Positions 33,981 through 43,436 are shown, numbered from the stretch's first letter. The stretch: 64,000 nt of DNA from an uncultured Pelagibacteraceae bacterium (GCA_902632315.1 CACPCD010000002.1:51282-115281), one strand, 5' to 3'. Notes: generated by a model not told the origin, from the letters alone. Translations and numbers: made by a program.

Positions 33981-34808
33981 ATGTCTTTAGAAAAAATTAT
34001 AAATGATGCTTGGGAAAACAAAGACCAAGTAAATCCAAATTCGGATCAGTCCTTAAAAGATGCAATTAATCAAGTAATAAATGACTTGGATAGTGGTAAA
34101 TCAAGAGTTGCTGAAAAAATAGGTGGAGAATGGATAACTCATCAGCATCTAAAGAAAGCAATTATGCTAAGTTTTAGAATTTATCCAATGGAAAACTTAA
34201 ATGGACCTTACTCCAGTTGGTATGATAAAGCACATTTGTTAAAAGGAAAAACAGCTGGCTGGACAAAAGAAGATCATGAGAAAGCAGGCTTTAGGATGGT
34301 TCCAAACTCGCCTGTTAGAAAAGGATCATTCGTAGGAAAAGATGCTGTTCTTATGCCATGTTATGTAAACATTGGCTCTTACATTGGGGCTAAAACTATG
34401 ATGGATACATTTAGTCGTGCCGGTAGTTGTTGCCAGATTGGAGAGAATTGTCATATATCTGCAGGGTCAGGAGTCGGGGGGGTACTTGAACCTGCTCAAG
34501 CATTACCAACAATAATTGAAGATAATGTATTTTTAGGAGCAATGTCTGAAGTAGTAGAAGGAGTTATAGTTGGAGAAGGTTCTGTGTTAAGCATGGGAAT
34601 GTTGATTACACAATCTACAAAAATAGTAAATAGATCAACCGGTGAGATCACGTATGGAAAAATTCCTCCATACTCAGTAGTTGTACCAGGTTCTCTCCCT
34701 GATAAAAAAAATCCATCTGCTCCATCACTAAGCTGTGCAGTTATAATCAAGCAAGTAGACGAAAAAACTAGATCAAAGACATCAATTAATGATCTTTTAA
34801 GAGATTAA
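33981..34808 (+). CDS. dapD: Tetrahydrodipicolinate N-succinyltransferase
   Basis: 275 residues, normal length. An N-terminal helical part is followed by a left-handed beta helix of hexapeptide repeats (from about residue 110; VLMPCYVNIGSYIGAKTMMD, GSCCQIGENCHISAGSGVGG split by turns). It succinylates tetrahydrodipicolinate in lysine/DAP synthesis, handing product to ArgD/DapC and DapE. dapE begins 2 bases downstream. Confidence 0.95.
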   Translation: MSLEKIINDAWENKDQVNPNSDQSLKDAINQVINDLDSGKSRVAEKIGGEWITHQHLKKAIMLSFRIYPMENLNGPYSSWYDKAHLLKGKTAGWTKEDHEKAGFRMVPNSPVRKGSFVGKDAVLMPCYVNIGSYIGAKTMMDTFSRAGSCCQIGENCHISAGSGVGGVLEPAQALPTIIEDNVFLGAMSEVVEGVIVGEGSVLSMGMLITQSTKIVNRSTGEITYGKIPPYSVVVPGSLPDKKNPSAPSLSCAVIIKQVDEKTRSKTSINDLLRD

Positions 34809-34810
34809 AC

Positions 34811-35969
34811 ATGCAAAAAATTAATGAATTACAATTAGCCAAAGAGCTAATCAGGTTTCGAACTGTAACTCCAGTAGATGCTGGGGTGATGAAGTTTTTA
34901 GAAAAAAAATTAAAAAAACTTGGTTTCAAAACAAAAATACTAGAATTTAAAGAAAAAGGTTTCAAACCAGTTAAGAATTTATATGCAAGGTTAGGAATAA
35001 GAGGGCCAAATTTATGTTATGCAGGTCACCTAGATGTTGTGCCCCCGGGTAATATAAAAGATTGGACAATAAATCCATTTGGGCCATCTGTAAAAAAAGG
35101 TCATTTAATTGGAAGAGGAGCAAATGACATGAAAAGTTCTATTGCAGCTTTTGTTTCAGCAGTAAGTATATTTTTATCGCAAAATAAAAAATTTAGTGGA
35201 TCAATTAGTTTATTGATTACTGGAGACGAGGAAGGTGATGCAGTGAATGGCACAAAAAAAAGTAGTAGAATATCTAAAAAAGAAAAAGGAAAAAATTAAT
35301 TTCTGCTTAGTGGGTGAGCCAACAAATCCAAATAGATTAGGTGAGATGATAAAAATTGGACGCAGGGGCAGTTTAACTGGAAAATTGACAATATTTGGTT
35401 TACAGGGTCACGTAGCATACCCTCATAGAGCAAATAATCCTTCAATCATTATTGTCAAAATTTTAAATGAATTAAAAGAAATTAAATTTGATAAGGGGAC
35501 AAAAGATTTTCAGCCAACAAACTTAGAAGTTACAAAAATAAATATAGATAACACAGCAGACAATGTCATTCCTGCTACAGCTGAAGCAACATTTAACATT
35601 AGATTTAATGACAAACATACCTCAAATTCTATAAAAAAAAGGCTTAATAAAATTTTTATTAAAATTAATAAAAAATATAAATCAAAATTCAAAATTGATT
35701 ATCGAGTTTCCGGTGAGGCTTTTTTGACTAAGCCAAATAAAACAACTTATATGATACAAAATATTATAAAAAAGATTACCAAAATAAAACCAAAATTATC
35801 TACTACAGGTGGAACTTCGGACCTACGATTTATAAAAGCTATATCACCTGGTTTAGAATTTGGTCTAGTTGGAAAAACTATGCACAAAGTTGACGAAGCA
35901 GTATCTTTGAAAGATTTAAAAAATTTAACAAAAATTTATGAGAGCATTTTACAAAATTATTTTAAATGA
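34811..35969 (+). pseudogene. dapE: Succinyl-diaminopimelate desuccinylase with a one-base frameshift in A8
   Basis: The first frame (34811-35299) carries metal and catalytic residues His73, Asp75, Asp106, Glu140 and Glu141 (GHLDVVPPG, GRGANDMKSS, TGDEEGD), then goes out of frame after Lys150. The second frame resumes at KKVVEYL (35247-35969) with VGEPT, the dimerisation domain, GGTSDLRF and MHKVDEA. The break lies in eight A residues at 35254-35261; seven would give one continuous 385-residue DapE, the normal length. No other damage is seen. Either sequencing error, a recent mutation, or rescue by slippage could explain it. DapE makes LL-DAP for lysine and peptidoglycan. Confidence 0.9.
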
Positions 35970-36889
35970 ATACTGCAATAATAAATTCTGACTCTTATGA
36001 AAAGCATAATACAGGTGACGGTCATCCTGAACAACCTAAAAGAGTAATTGCCATTAAAGAAAAATTAAAAAAAAGAAATGATTTAATTTGGGAAACTCCA
36101 GTTGGTGTTCCTAAAGATGTTTTGGCAATGACACACTCAAAAGAATATATTGAAAATTTAAATAATTCTTTTCCACAAAGAGGTCTTAAATTTTTAGATG
36201 GGGATACAGTTGTGTCGCCTGAAAGTAAAAAAGCAGTTTTTGATGCTGCAGGTTCTACCATTAAAGCAATAGATGGGATAGAAAATAATCAATTTAAAAA
36301 TGCTTTTTGTTTAGCAAGGCCTCCTGGACATCATGCCGAAAAAAACAAAGCAATGGGATTTTGTTGTATATCAAATGCTGGGGTCGCAACAAACTATTTG
36401 ATAAATAAATACAAGTATAAAAGGATTGCTTGCGTAGATTTTGATGTTCATTGGGGAAATGGAAATTATGATGTCATGCGAAATAACAAAAATTCATTAT
36501 ATATTTCTACTCATCAATATCCTTTTTATCCAGGAGGAGGAACAGATAAAGATAAAGGCGATTTTAACAACTCTTTAAACATACCATTACCGGCTGGTAC
36601 AAATTCTGAACAGTACTTTAATGCATTTGATAGGGTTTTAGATAGATTAATAGAATATAAACCTGATTTTCTTTTATTCTCAGCAGGTTTCGATGCCCAT
36701 AAAGATGATCCATTAGCTCAATTTCAACTAAACTCAAGAGATTTTTATGAGATAACTAAAAGAACTTTGTCAGCTACTAATAAATTTACTAAAGGAAAAG
36801 TTGTTTCAATACTTGAAGGTGGATATGATTTAAATGCATTAGCAGAAAGTGCAAACGAACACGTCAACGCACTTATAGAATTTAATTGA
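35966..36889 (+). CDS. Histone deacetylase superfamily hydrolase
   Basis: 307 residues. The zinc hydrolase core is intact: PPGHHAEKNKAMGFC with the His122-His123 pair, VDFDVHWGNGN with zinc ligands Asp160 and His162, GFDAHKDDP with Asp243, and EGGYDL with the catalytic Tyr. Bacterial members deacetylate acetylpolyamines, acetoin-pathway or other small molecules, or proteins. It starts at ATG overlapping the dapE stop (ATGA), so its expression may depend on translation through dapE. A SET-domain gene follows 30 bases later. Confidence 0.9.
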   Translation: MNTAIINSDSYEKHNTGDGHPEQPKRVIAIKEKLKKRNDLIWETPVGVPKDVLAMTHSKEYIENLNNSFPQRGLKFLDGDTVVSPESKKAVFDAAGSTIKAIDGIENNQFKNAFCLARPPGHHAEKNKAMGFCCISNAGVATNYLINKYKYKRIACVDFDVHWGNGNYDVMRNNKNSLYISTHQYPFYPGGGTDKDKGDFNNSLNIPLPAGTNSEQYFNAFDRVLDRLIEYKPDFLLFSAGFDAHKDDPLAQFQLNSRDFYEITKRTLSATNKFTKGKVVSILEGGYDLNALAESANEHVNALIEFN

Positions 36890-36919
36890 ATAATATTTAG
36901 CTACTTGTAAATCACTAAA

Positions 36920-37402
36920 ATGAAATTGTACAAAATAAAAAAATCAAAAATCGATAATAAGGGACGTGGTCTTTATGCTACAAAAGATATTAAAGAAGGT
37001 ACAAAAATAATTAATTATGTTGGAAAAATTATAACTAATAAGGAGGTTGATGAATCTAATAAATTTGATAACAAAAAACCAATATATTTATTTACTCTTA
37101 ATAAAAAATATACGCTCGATGGAGATTTCAAATGGAATATTGCTGGATTAATAAATCATTCATGTGATAATAATTGTGATTATAATGGTAAAGGTTTAAA
37201 GGTTTGGATTACAGCAATAAGAGATATTAAAAAAGGAGAAGAATTTACTTGTGATTATGGTTTTGGTTATGACGAAGACTTTAGGCAATTTCCATGTAAA
37301 TGTGGCTCCAAAAATTGTTGTGGATATATTGTGAGGGAAGAGTCCAGATGGAGAATTAATAAAAAATTTGCTATGAGTAATAAAAGTAAAATTAATAAAT
37401 AA
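36920..37402 (+). CDS. SET-domain protein (putative lysine methyltransferase)
   Basis: 160 residues, little more than the SET domain. GRGLYATKDIKEGTKI at 15-30, the pseudoknot motif LINHSCDNNC with NHSC at 79-82, GEEFTCDYG with Tyr113, and a post-SET cysteine cluster C126-x-C128-x4-C133. Together with a pre-cluster Cys this could bind zinc beside the active site. The family uses S-adenosylmethionine to methylate lysines. The substrate is unknown; bacteria lack histones, so ribosomal or DNA-binding proteins are candidates. It converges on truA with an 11-base overlap. Confidence 0.88.
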   Translation: MKLYKIKKSKIDNKGRGLYATKDIKEGTKIINYVGKIITNKEVDESNKFDNKKPIYLFTLNKKYTLDGDFKWNIAGLINHSCDNNCDYNGKGLKVWITAIRDIKKGEEFTCDYGFGYDEDFRQFPCKCGSKNCCGYIVREESRWRINKKFAMSNKSKINK

Positions 37403-38132
37403 CTCTCATCAAATAAAGCCCTTCTGGCGGAGCTGGGGGTGCACATAAACTTCTTTTTTTTGAATTCATAATATTTTTAAACTTTTTTAAGCTCCATTTT
37501 TTTTCACCAACATATTTTAAACATCCTACCATCGAGCGAACCTGTTGTTGCAAATAAGATTGAGATTTGAATTCAATTTCAATTTTATTTTTTTTTGATT
37601 TAACTTTAACTGACTCCATAGTTTTAATTGGACTTTTAGCCCTGCAACTTGAGGCCCTGAAAGTAGAAAAATCTTTGGTCCCTTCAAGTTCTTTTGCTGC
37701 CTTTTTCATCTCAGATATATAAAGCTTATTAATTACATGCCAACATCTACTTTTATCTAAGACTGGTGCACTTAGGCGGTTAATTATAACATAATTATAT
37801 ATTCTCATTTTCGCAGAAAAACGAGCATGAAATTTTTGGCCTCTTTTTTTAATTCTAACAACTGTAACTAGATCTTTATTCAAGAAATGATTAATAGATT
37901 TTAAAAATTTATCAGTGTTAATAATCTGTGTTTTACACTCAAAATGTGCTGATTGTTCTATTGCATGCACTTTAGCATCAGTTCTTCCAGCTCCTGTCAA
38001 AACAATTTTTTCTTTTAATATCTTGGAAATTTTTTCTTGAATGAGACCTTGAATAGTCTTTCCTTTTTTTTGAACTTGCCAACCTCTAAAACTAGTTCCA
38101 ACGTATTCTATGAGAATTTGATATTTATACAT
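37392..38132 (-). CDS. truA: tRNA pseudouridine synthase A
   Basis: 246 residues. The catalytic Asp lies in GAGRTDAKVHAIEQ, and FHARFSAKMRIYNYVI and FLQQQVRSMVG-like YLQQQVRSMVGCL follow. It makes pseudouridine at tRNA positions 38-40. It overlaps fmt by 8 bases; def-fmt-truA is a conserved translation cluster. Confidence 0.95.
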   Translation of the reverse strand: MYKYQILIEYVGTSFRGWQVQKKGKTIQGLIQEKISKILKEKIVLTGAGRTDAKVHAIEQSAHFECKTQIINTDKFLKSINHFLNKDLVTVVRIKKRGQKFHARFSAKMRIYNYVIINRLSAPVLDKSRCWHVINKLYISEMKKAAKELEGTKDFSTFRASSCRAKSPIKTMESVKVKSKKNKIEIEFKSQSYLQQQVRSMVGCLKYVGEKKWSLKKFKNIMNSKKRSLCAPPAPPEGLYLMRVIY

Positions 38133-39057
38133 TTAATAAAATAGATCCTTTAGAAATTCTTGAACCAAGTATAAACTCACTAATTTTTTGAACTTTTCTT
38201 CCTTCTCTTTGAATTTCAAGAATCTTAATGGATTTATTATCACCACAAGCAATCTCAAGTTTTTCTGTTAATACCTCGCCTGCCTTGCCAACACCATTTC
38301 CAATCTCTGCTTTTAAAATTTTATATCTTTCCCCATTAGAGTTAAAAAAAGCACCTGGAGAAGGATATAAACCATTTATTTTTCCAATAATTTTTAAGGC
38401 TCCCTCATTCCAATTTATTTGGCCTTCATTTTTATTTATTTTTTTTGCATATGATGCTTTAGAATGATCTTGATCAATAAACTTTGCTTTTTCATCAAAT
38501 ATATCATCTATATTTTCTAAAATCTTTTCTGCTGCTAAGAAAGATAGTTTTTCTGAGACTTCCATCGCATTTAGAGTTTTATCTAATTTGATCTTATATA
38601 TATTGCTGACAGGTCCGCTATCTAATTCTTCATTAATTTTCATAATACTTATTCCTGTTTCATTATCTAAATTCATTATTGATCTTTGTATTGGTGCTGC
38701 ACCTCTCCATTTAGGAAGAATAGATGCATGAATATTAAAAAAACCTTTTTTTGTAAGAGCTAAAAATTCTTTTGGTATTATTTGCCCATAAGCAACTACA
38801 ATTGCAAGGTCAGCATTTAAATTTTTCATATATTCATATTCTTCAACATTATCTTTTAAATTATTTGGTGTTCTGAATTCTATATTCAACGTTTCTGATA
38901 AACCCTGAATTGGAGATTTATTAATTTTTTGTCCACGATGTGATTTCTGTGGTGGTTGCGTATAAACAATGCTAATTGGAAATCCGTTTTGATATAAAGA
39001 CTTTAGCACTGGAACAGCAAAAAAAGGCGTGCCCATAAAAATAATTTTTTTTGCCAT
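38125..39057 (-). CDS. fmt: Methionyl-tRNA formyltransferase
   Basis: 310 residues. FMGTPFFAVPVLKSL at the N-terminus, HASILPKWRGAAPIQRSI with the catalytic Asn/His region, and ETGISIMKINEELDSGPV are typical, followed by the C-terminal OB-like domain. It formylates initiator Met-tRNA using 10-formyl-THF. def lies 1 base upstream and truA overlaps downstream. Confidence 0.95.
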   Translation of the reverse strand: MAKKIIFMGTPFFAVPVLKSLYQNGFPISIVYTQPPQKSHRGQKINKSPIQGLSETLNIEFRTPNNLKDNVEEYEYMKNLNADLAIVVAYGQIIPKEFLALTKKGFFNIHASILPKWRGAAPIQRSIMNLDNETGISIMKINEELDSGPVSNIYKIKLDKTLNAMEVSEKLSFLAAEKILENIDDIFDEKAKFIDQDHSKASYAKKINKNEGQINWNEGALKIIGKINGLYPSPGAFFNSNGERYKILKAEIGNGVGKAGEVLTEKLEIACGDNKSIKILEIQREGRKVQKISEFILGSRISKGSILLNV

Positions 39058-39058
39058 T

Positions 39059-39583
39059 TTAAACTATAATTCTATCTGGGTTTTTTTTATTTTTTGATAT
39101 CTTTTTAATAATAAAGTCCCTTTTTAATTTTGATAAATTGTCGATAATTAGTTTTCCATCTAAATGATTTATTTCATGCTGAAGACAAGTTGATAGAATA
39201 CCCTCACATTTTAAGTTTTTGTGCTTTCCATCAAGATCAATATATTCAACTTCGCACGTACTGGGCCTCTCAATTTCAATAAATGTATCTGGAATAGATA
39301 GGCAGCCTTCTTCATAAACTGAGGTTTCACTGCTAAAGTTCTTGATAATAGGGTTAATGAAGCTCATTGGCTTTTTTGGTTCGTCTTTTGTTGATACATC
39401 TAGAACAATAATTCTTTTTAAAATACCTACCTGCACAGCGGCTAGTCCAATCCCTTTTGAATGATACATTGTATCAAATAAATCTTTAATTAGTTTTTTT
39501 TCATTCATTCCAATCTTTTCAATTGGATTTGAAATTTTTTTTAGAATTTCATCTGGTACAGTGACAATATCTTTAATACTCAT
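39059..39583 (-). CDS. def: Peptide deformylase
   Basis: 174 residues. All three PDF motifs are present: GIGLAAVQVG, EGCLSIPD with the metal Cys, and QHEINHLDG with the HExxH metal site. It removes the formyl group from new proteins, reversing Fmt. It follows a 588-residue unknown gene by 23 bases on the same strand. Confidence 0.96.
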   Translation of the reverse strand: MSIKDIVTVPDEILKKISNPIEKIGMNEKKLIKDLFDTMYHSKGIGLAAVQVGILKRIIVLDVSTKDEPKKPMSFINPIIKNFSSETSVYEEGCLSIPDTFIEIERPSTCEVEYIDLDGKHKNLKCEGILSTCLQHEINHLDGKLIIDNLSKLKRDFIIKKISKNKKNPDRIIV

Positions 39584-39606
39584 GGAATAGAAAAATAACC
39601 TAATTT

Positions 39607-41373
39607 TTAAACTTTTAAAGGAAGAACTTTCAGAAGAATATTATTTCTTATTCTATCAATATTTAGTTGATTTAAAGTGCTGATTATAAAATACATTGTA
39701 TCTTCGTCCATTCTTTCAATTTTATCTTCACCTATTACTTCTGCTATTCGCAGCAAAGCAGCTGCTTTTTCATTGTTATTTATCATTACTTGAATGTCTG
39801 TTGGTATCTCAGAAATATTCATTTCATATAAATCCTCATATTTTTTTTCTATGACCACTCCATCAGACTTTAATGTCTCTAAAAAGATTACATCTTTTTT
39901 TGAAAGAAAGTATTTTTTATTCTTTTTAATTTTCTTTAAAAAATTATTAATATCTTTCTCAATTTTTGATTTAGGATAATCTTTATTAAAATAATTTAAA
40001 AGTTTTGATTGGTGTAAAACATCATTATTAAATTTTATCTTTTTATCTTTTGCTACTTTAATTTGAATATTTGTATAATAAAAGCTTGTTAAATTATCAG
40101 GTATATCTAAGGGATTCATTGTTTCAAGAAATTTTTTTAACTCCGTGTCAAATGCATTTCCTATATTTTCATTCTCGAATGAATTTTTTAAAATTTTTAA
40201 CAATTTAAGTTTTTCAACCATTTCTGACTCTAAAAGTATTTTTTGATAAATTAAGGCTCTAGCCTCTATATTTGACATTGATTTATATGAAGTCTGAGCC
40301 TCCAAAAGTTGATTTATATTAAATTGAAATCTTTTATAAATATTAAATAAATCTTCCTCAGGATAATTTTTATTATGAACTGCTAGTTCAATATTAGATA
40401 TTTTTTCAAGTTCAGTAACATCTATTTCTTGAAAAGAATTCAAAAGATTATGTGATGACAAATATTTCCATATTAATTTATTTGTAGAAGCTTTCGGGTT
40501 AAAAACAATTTTCGGATTTGTTTGGTGGGCTAAATGAAAATTTAGTAATGACTTTTCTGATATTTTATCATCTGGATTATTTGTAAAACCAAAAAGAAAG
40601 TTTATTTTATTTTCAAAATATTTATCTTTAAAACCTTGTTCTTTTTTCAAATCATAAATAATTTGTGCTTCATCTTTTTTACCTTCAACTATTAAACAAT
40701 AAATATTAAATTTAGATAGATAATCATCACTAATAGGCTCAAAGTTTTTTTGAAAAATTTGACATGCCTTTTCTAATTCAGCAACAGATAAATAATAATC
40801 AACTAAGTATCTTGTTAATTTAGGATGCAAATTTATAACTTGATTTTTGATCAAATATTCCTCTATCAAATCTAAATCTGAGTTTTTTATCAACCATTCT
40901 GACTTAAATTTAAGAAATTCTTTTTCAGATATATTTACTTTTGGATAATAAGCATTTGTAAAAAGCGCAATTCTTAAAATTTCATTTGCATCATTTGACA
41001 AATTTAAATTATTTAACTTTATAAAAATATTTTTTATTTGATCACCATTTGAATTTGACCACATATTTATATCTAGATCATAGTCCTCAGGGTCGTATAA
41101 GCCAACAATCTTTACAGTTTGAGAGTTGATATTTTGATCAAGTTTTATCTCATTTTGATCTTTTAAAACTTGCATTTCATAAATACTTAATTCCGATGAA
41201 TTTTCAGTGCTATCTTTTTTTTTATATTTTTCTGCTTCAGACTCTTGTTCGATTTGTTTTTTATTTAAATCCCAAATATCAATTGGCTTATCTTCAGCTA
41301 ACGAGTGAAATACAATTAAAAAGGTAAAAATAATTGATAAATATTTTTTATTTAACAATCTTAAAATTTTCAT
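39607..41373 (-). CDS. Secreted protein of unknown function, helical-repeat rich
   Basis: 588 residues. A signal peptide spans about residues 1-26 (hydrophobic IIFTFLIVFHS ending SLA before EDKP). The rest is strongly helical with pairs of short amphipathic helices, for example YLVDYYLSVAELEKACQIF and IYCLIVEGKKDEAQIIYDL, which resemble TPR-like repeats. No catalytic motif, heme site or membrane helix is seen beyond the signal. It overlaps an upstream 59-residue membrane protein by 26 bases and precedes def. I do not recognise a characterised family; an envelope role is inferred from the signal peptide. Confidence 0.75.
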   Translation of the reverse strand: MKILRLLNKKYLSIIFTFLIVFHSLAEDKPIDIWDLNKKQIEQESEAEKYKKKDSTENSSELSIYEMQVLKDQNEIKLDQNINSQTVKIVGLYDPEDYDLDINMWSNSNGDQIKNIFIKLNNLNLSNDANEILRIALFTNAYYPKVNISEKEFLKFKSEWLIKNSDLDLIEEYLIKNQVINLHPKLTRYLVDYYLSVAELEKACQIFQKNFEPISDDYLSKFNIYCLIVEGKKDEAQIIYDLKKEQGFKDKYFENKINFLFGFTNNPDDKISEKSLLNFHLAHQTNPKIVFNPKASTNKLIWKYLSSHNLLNSFQEIDVTELEKISNIELAVHNKNYPEEDLFNIYKRFQFNINQLLEAQTSYKSMSNIEARALIYQKILLESEMVEKLKLLKILKNSFENENIGNAFDTELKKFLETMNPLDIPDNLTSFYYTNIQIKVAKDKKIKFNNDVLHQSKLLNYFNKDYPKSKIEKDINNFLKKIKKNKKYFLSKKDVIFLETLKSDGVVIEKKYEDLYEMNISEIPTDIQVMINNNEKAAALLRIAEVIGEDKIERMDEDTMYFIISTLNQLNIDRIRNNILLKVLPLKV

Positions 41374-41527
41374 TAGATATAATTTTTTCTATTTCTTTCT
41401 TGGGTGTCGGAAAATCTATTTTATTAAGCAAAAAAACTACTCCAAAAATTACTATCACAACTAGAGCTAACTTTACTACTAATCTAATAATATTCGTTCT
41501 CGAACTTGTTTTTTTAATAAATTGCAT
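41348..41527 (-). CDS. Small single-pass membrane protein of 59 residues
   Basis: An ATG at 41527 opens MQFIKKTSSRTNIIRLVVKL, a helix at about residues 16-35, then LLNKIDFPTPKKEIEKIISN and a short tail. A positive N-terminus suggests it is inserted N-in with the C-terminal tail outside. It overlaps the start of the 588-residue secreted gene by 26 bases, so the two are probably translated together. Its start is 57 bases from the divergent aroK. No family recognised. Confidence 0.65.
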   Translation of the reverse strand: MQFIKKTSSRTNIIRLVVKLALVVIVIFGVVFLLNKIDFPTPKKEIEKIISNENFKIVK

Positions 41528-41584
41528 ATAGCTTTGGATAATTTCAAATTAAGACATATTTGTGTTTTTTCAATAAAGAAAATT

Positions 41585-42097
41585 ATGAAATCAAGAAAAA
41601 ATATTGTTTTTTTAGGCATGATGGGCTCAGGTAAGACATCTATCGGTACACTAATTTCAAAAAAATTAAACTTGGAATTTTACGATACTGACAAATTAAT
41701 TGAACAGGAACTAAATCTTAGTATTCCTAAAATATTTGAAAAAAAAGGTGAAAATTTTTTTAGGGAAATTGAAGAAAAAACTGTAATTAATATTTTAAAA
41801 AAAAAAAATATTGTAATTTCTTTAGGAGGTGGTGCCTTTTTGAATAAAAATATTAGAAACGAAATTCAGAAAAATCATTTTTCATTTTGGCTAAAATGTA
41901 ATGAGGAAACCATATATAAAAGAATAAAAAATAGTTCAAAAAGGCCTATTGCTAATAAACTAAATAAAACCGAAATAATTAATTTGTCAAAAAAACGGTC
42001 TAAAATCTACTCAAAAGCAATGTATAGTATTAATTGTGATAATTTAACAAAAAATGAAATTATGAAAAAAGTTATAAATATTTATGAAACCCATTAA
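41585..42097 (+). CDS. aroK: Shikimate kinase
   Basis: 170 residues from MKSRKNIVFLG; an in-frame ATG 21 codons upstream would overlap the divergent small membrane gene and adds nothing conserved. P-loop GMMGSGKTS at 11-19, shikimate-binding YDTDKLIE and FFREIEEK, and VISLGGGAFLN follow. It phosphorylates shikimate. It overlaps aroB by 14 bases, the standard aroKB pair, and supplies aroA. Confidence 0.94.
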   Translation: MKSRKNIVFLGMMGSGKTSIGTLISKKLNLEFYDTDKLIEQELNLSIPKIFEKKGENFFREIEEKTVINILKKKNIVISLGGGAFLNKNIRNEIQKNHFSFWLKCNEETIYKRIKNSSKRPIANKLNKTEIINLSKKRSKIYSKAMYSINCDNLTKNEIMKKVINIYETH

Positions 42098-43187
42098 ATT
42101 AAAGATTAAAACAAGTGTAAATACATATCCAATTTACATTGGAAAAAATTTGATTTTAACTTTACCAAAAATATTTAAAGATAATTCAATCAATCTAAAA
42201 AAATGTTTGTTAGTAGTTGACAGGAAAATTCCCAAAAAACTTGTGTCTCAAATTATAAAATCATTTAATAAAAGATTAAATATTTTTTATATTGATGCAA
42301 ATGAAAAAAATAAAAATCAAAAAACTGTAAATTCTATGCTTGAAACTTTACTTAAAAAAAATTTCTCTAGAGAAGATTATCTGATAGCTTTAGGTGGTGG
42401 TATAACTGGTGATATTTCTGGTTTCGTTGCAAGTCAATTTAAGAGAGGACTACAATTTATTAATATTCCAACGACTCTTTTATCCCAAGTAGACTCAGCT
42501 ATAGGTGGCAAGACTGGTATAAACACCAAATATGGAAAAAATTTAATCGGTAGTTTTTACCAGCCTAAAATTGTTATCAGCGATAGTATTTTTTTAGAAA
42601 GTCTTCCAGAAAGAGAAATAGTTTGTGGCTATGGGGAAATTTTAAAACATTCTATCATATCTAATAAAAGATTTTTCAAATTTCTTGATAAAAATATTGA
42701 GTCTATAATAAATCTTCAGACACCATTTATAGAAAAAGCAATTTTCGAAAGCTGTAAAATTAAAAAAGATGTTGTTGAAAGAGATGAAAGAGAAAAAAAT
42801 TTTCGAAAAATTTTAAATTTTGGACATACTTTTGGTCATGCATTTGAGGCATCATTAAATTATTCAAGAAAATTGAATCATGGTGAGGCTGTATTATTGG
42901 GGATGAAAACAGCATTAAACTTTAGTTTTAGAAAAAATTTTTTAAATCAAAAAGATTATTTATCTTTAATAAGCCATCTTAAAAACTCAAAATTTCCTTT
43001 AAATGTGAAAAAGTATTTTTCGTCAAAAGATTTAGGAAAAATTTTATCATTTATGATTAAAGACAAGAAAAACAATTCTGATATGATTAATTTAGTTTTA
43101 TTAAAAAAAATTGAAAAACCTTTAATTGATTATAAGTTTAAAAAAAAAGATTTAGAAAAATTTTTGAGAAATGAGTTAACTAATTAG
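42084..43187 (+). CDS. aroB: 3-dehydroquinate synthase
   Basis: 367 residues. LIALGGGITGDISGFVAS, PTTLLSQVDSAIGGKTGIN, GYGEILKHSII and the zinc site NFGHTFGHAFEA plus LNHGEAVLLGM are all present. It cyclises DAHP to 3-dehydroquinate, the second shikimate step. It converges on bolA with a 12-base overlap. Confidence 0.95.
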   Translation: MKPIKLKIKTSVNTYPIYIGKNLILTLPKIFKDNSINLKKCLLVVDRKIPKKLVSQIIKSFNKRLNIFYIDANEKNKNQKTVNSMLETLLKKNFSREDYLIALGGGITGDISGFVASQFKRGLQFINIPTTLLSQVDSAIGGKTGINTKYGKNLIGSFYQPKIVISDSIFLESLPEREIVCGYGEILKHSIISNKRFFKFLDKNIESIINLQTPFIEKAIFESCKIKKDVVERDEREKNFRKILNFGHTFGHAFEASLNYSRKLNHGEAVLLGMKTALNFSFRKNFLNQKDYLSLISHLKNSKFPLNVKKYFSSKDLGKILSFMIKDKKNNSDMINLVLLKKIEKPLIDYKFKKKDLEKFLRNELTN

Positions 43188-43436
43188 TATTTGAAGCGAG
43201 TGTATGTATGTTTTCATTTCTTCATCTAAAATTTTATATATTTTTTTATTACTATCTATCTTATTCATGCCATGTAATTCATTCGATTTAATTAAAATCT
43301 TAAGATGAAATTTTCCTTCTTGGTGCGATTTATGATTTTTATGTAAAAAAGATTTATCTTCTATCTTTATATCTTCAATTAAAATTTGATCCTTAATTTT
43401 TTTTTTTACAATTGCTATCAACTCATTTATATCCAT
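43176..43436 (-). CDS. bolA: BolA family protein
   Basis: 86 residues. The central KNHKSHQEGKFHLKILI and ELHGMNKIDSNKKIY match BolA, with conserved His residues that can bind iron-sulfur clusters together with monothiol glutaredoxins. Position beside the DnaJ-like/cobS/cobT genes is conserved in alphaproteobacteria. Its ATG is only 19 bases from the divergent DnaJ-like ATG. Confidence 0.88.
   Translation of the reverse strand: MDINELIAIVKKKIKDQILIEDIKIEDKSFLHKNHKSHQEGKFHLKILIKSNELHGMNKIDSNKKIYKILDEEMKTYIHSLQILIS

Noticed and set aside
34811-35969. dapE as two separate genes
   Set aside because: The halves together make one standard DapE, and the second half's apparent ATG falls inside the coding sequence next to the A run.
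41522-41584. A 21-residue N-terminal extension of AroK
   Set aside because: Shikimate kinases start just before the P-loop; the extension overlaps the divergent small membrane gene.
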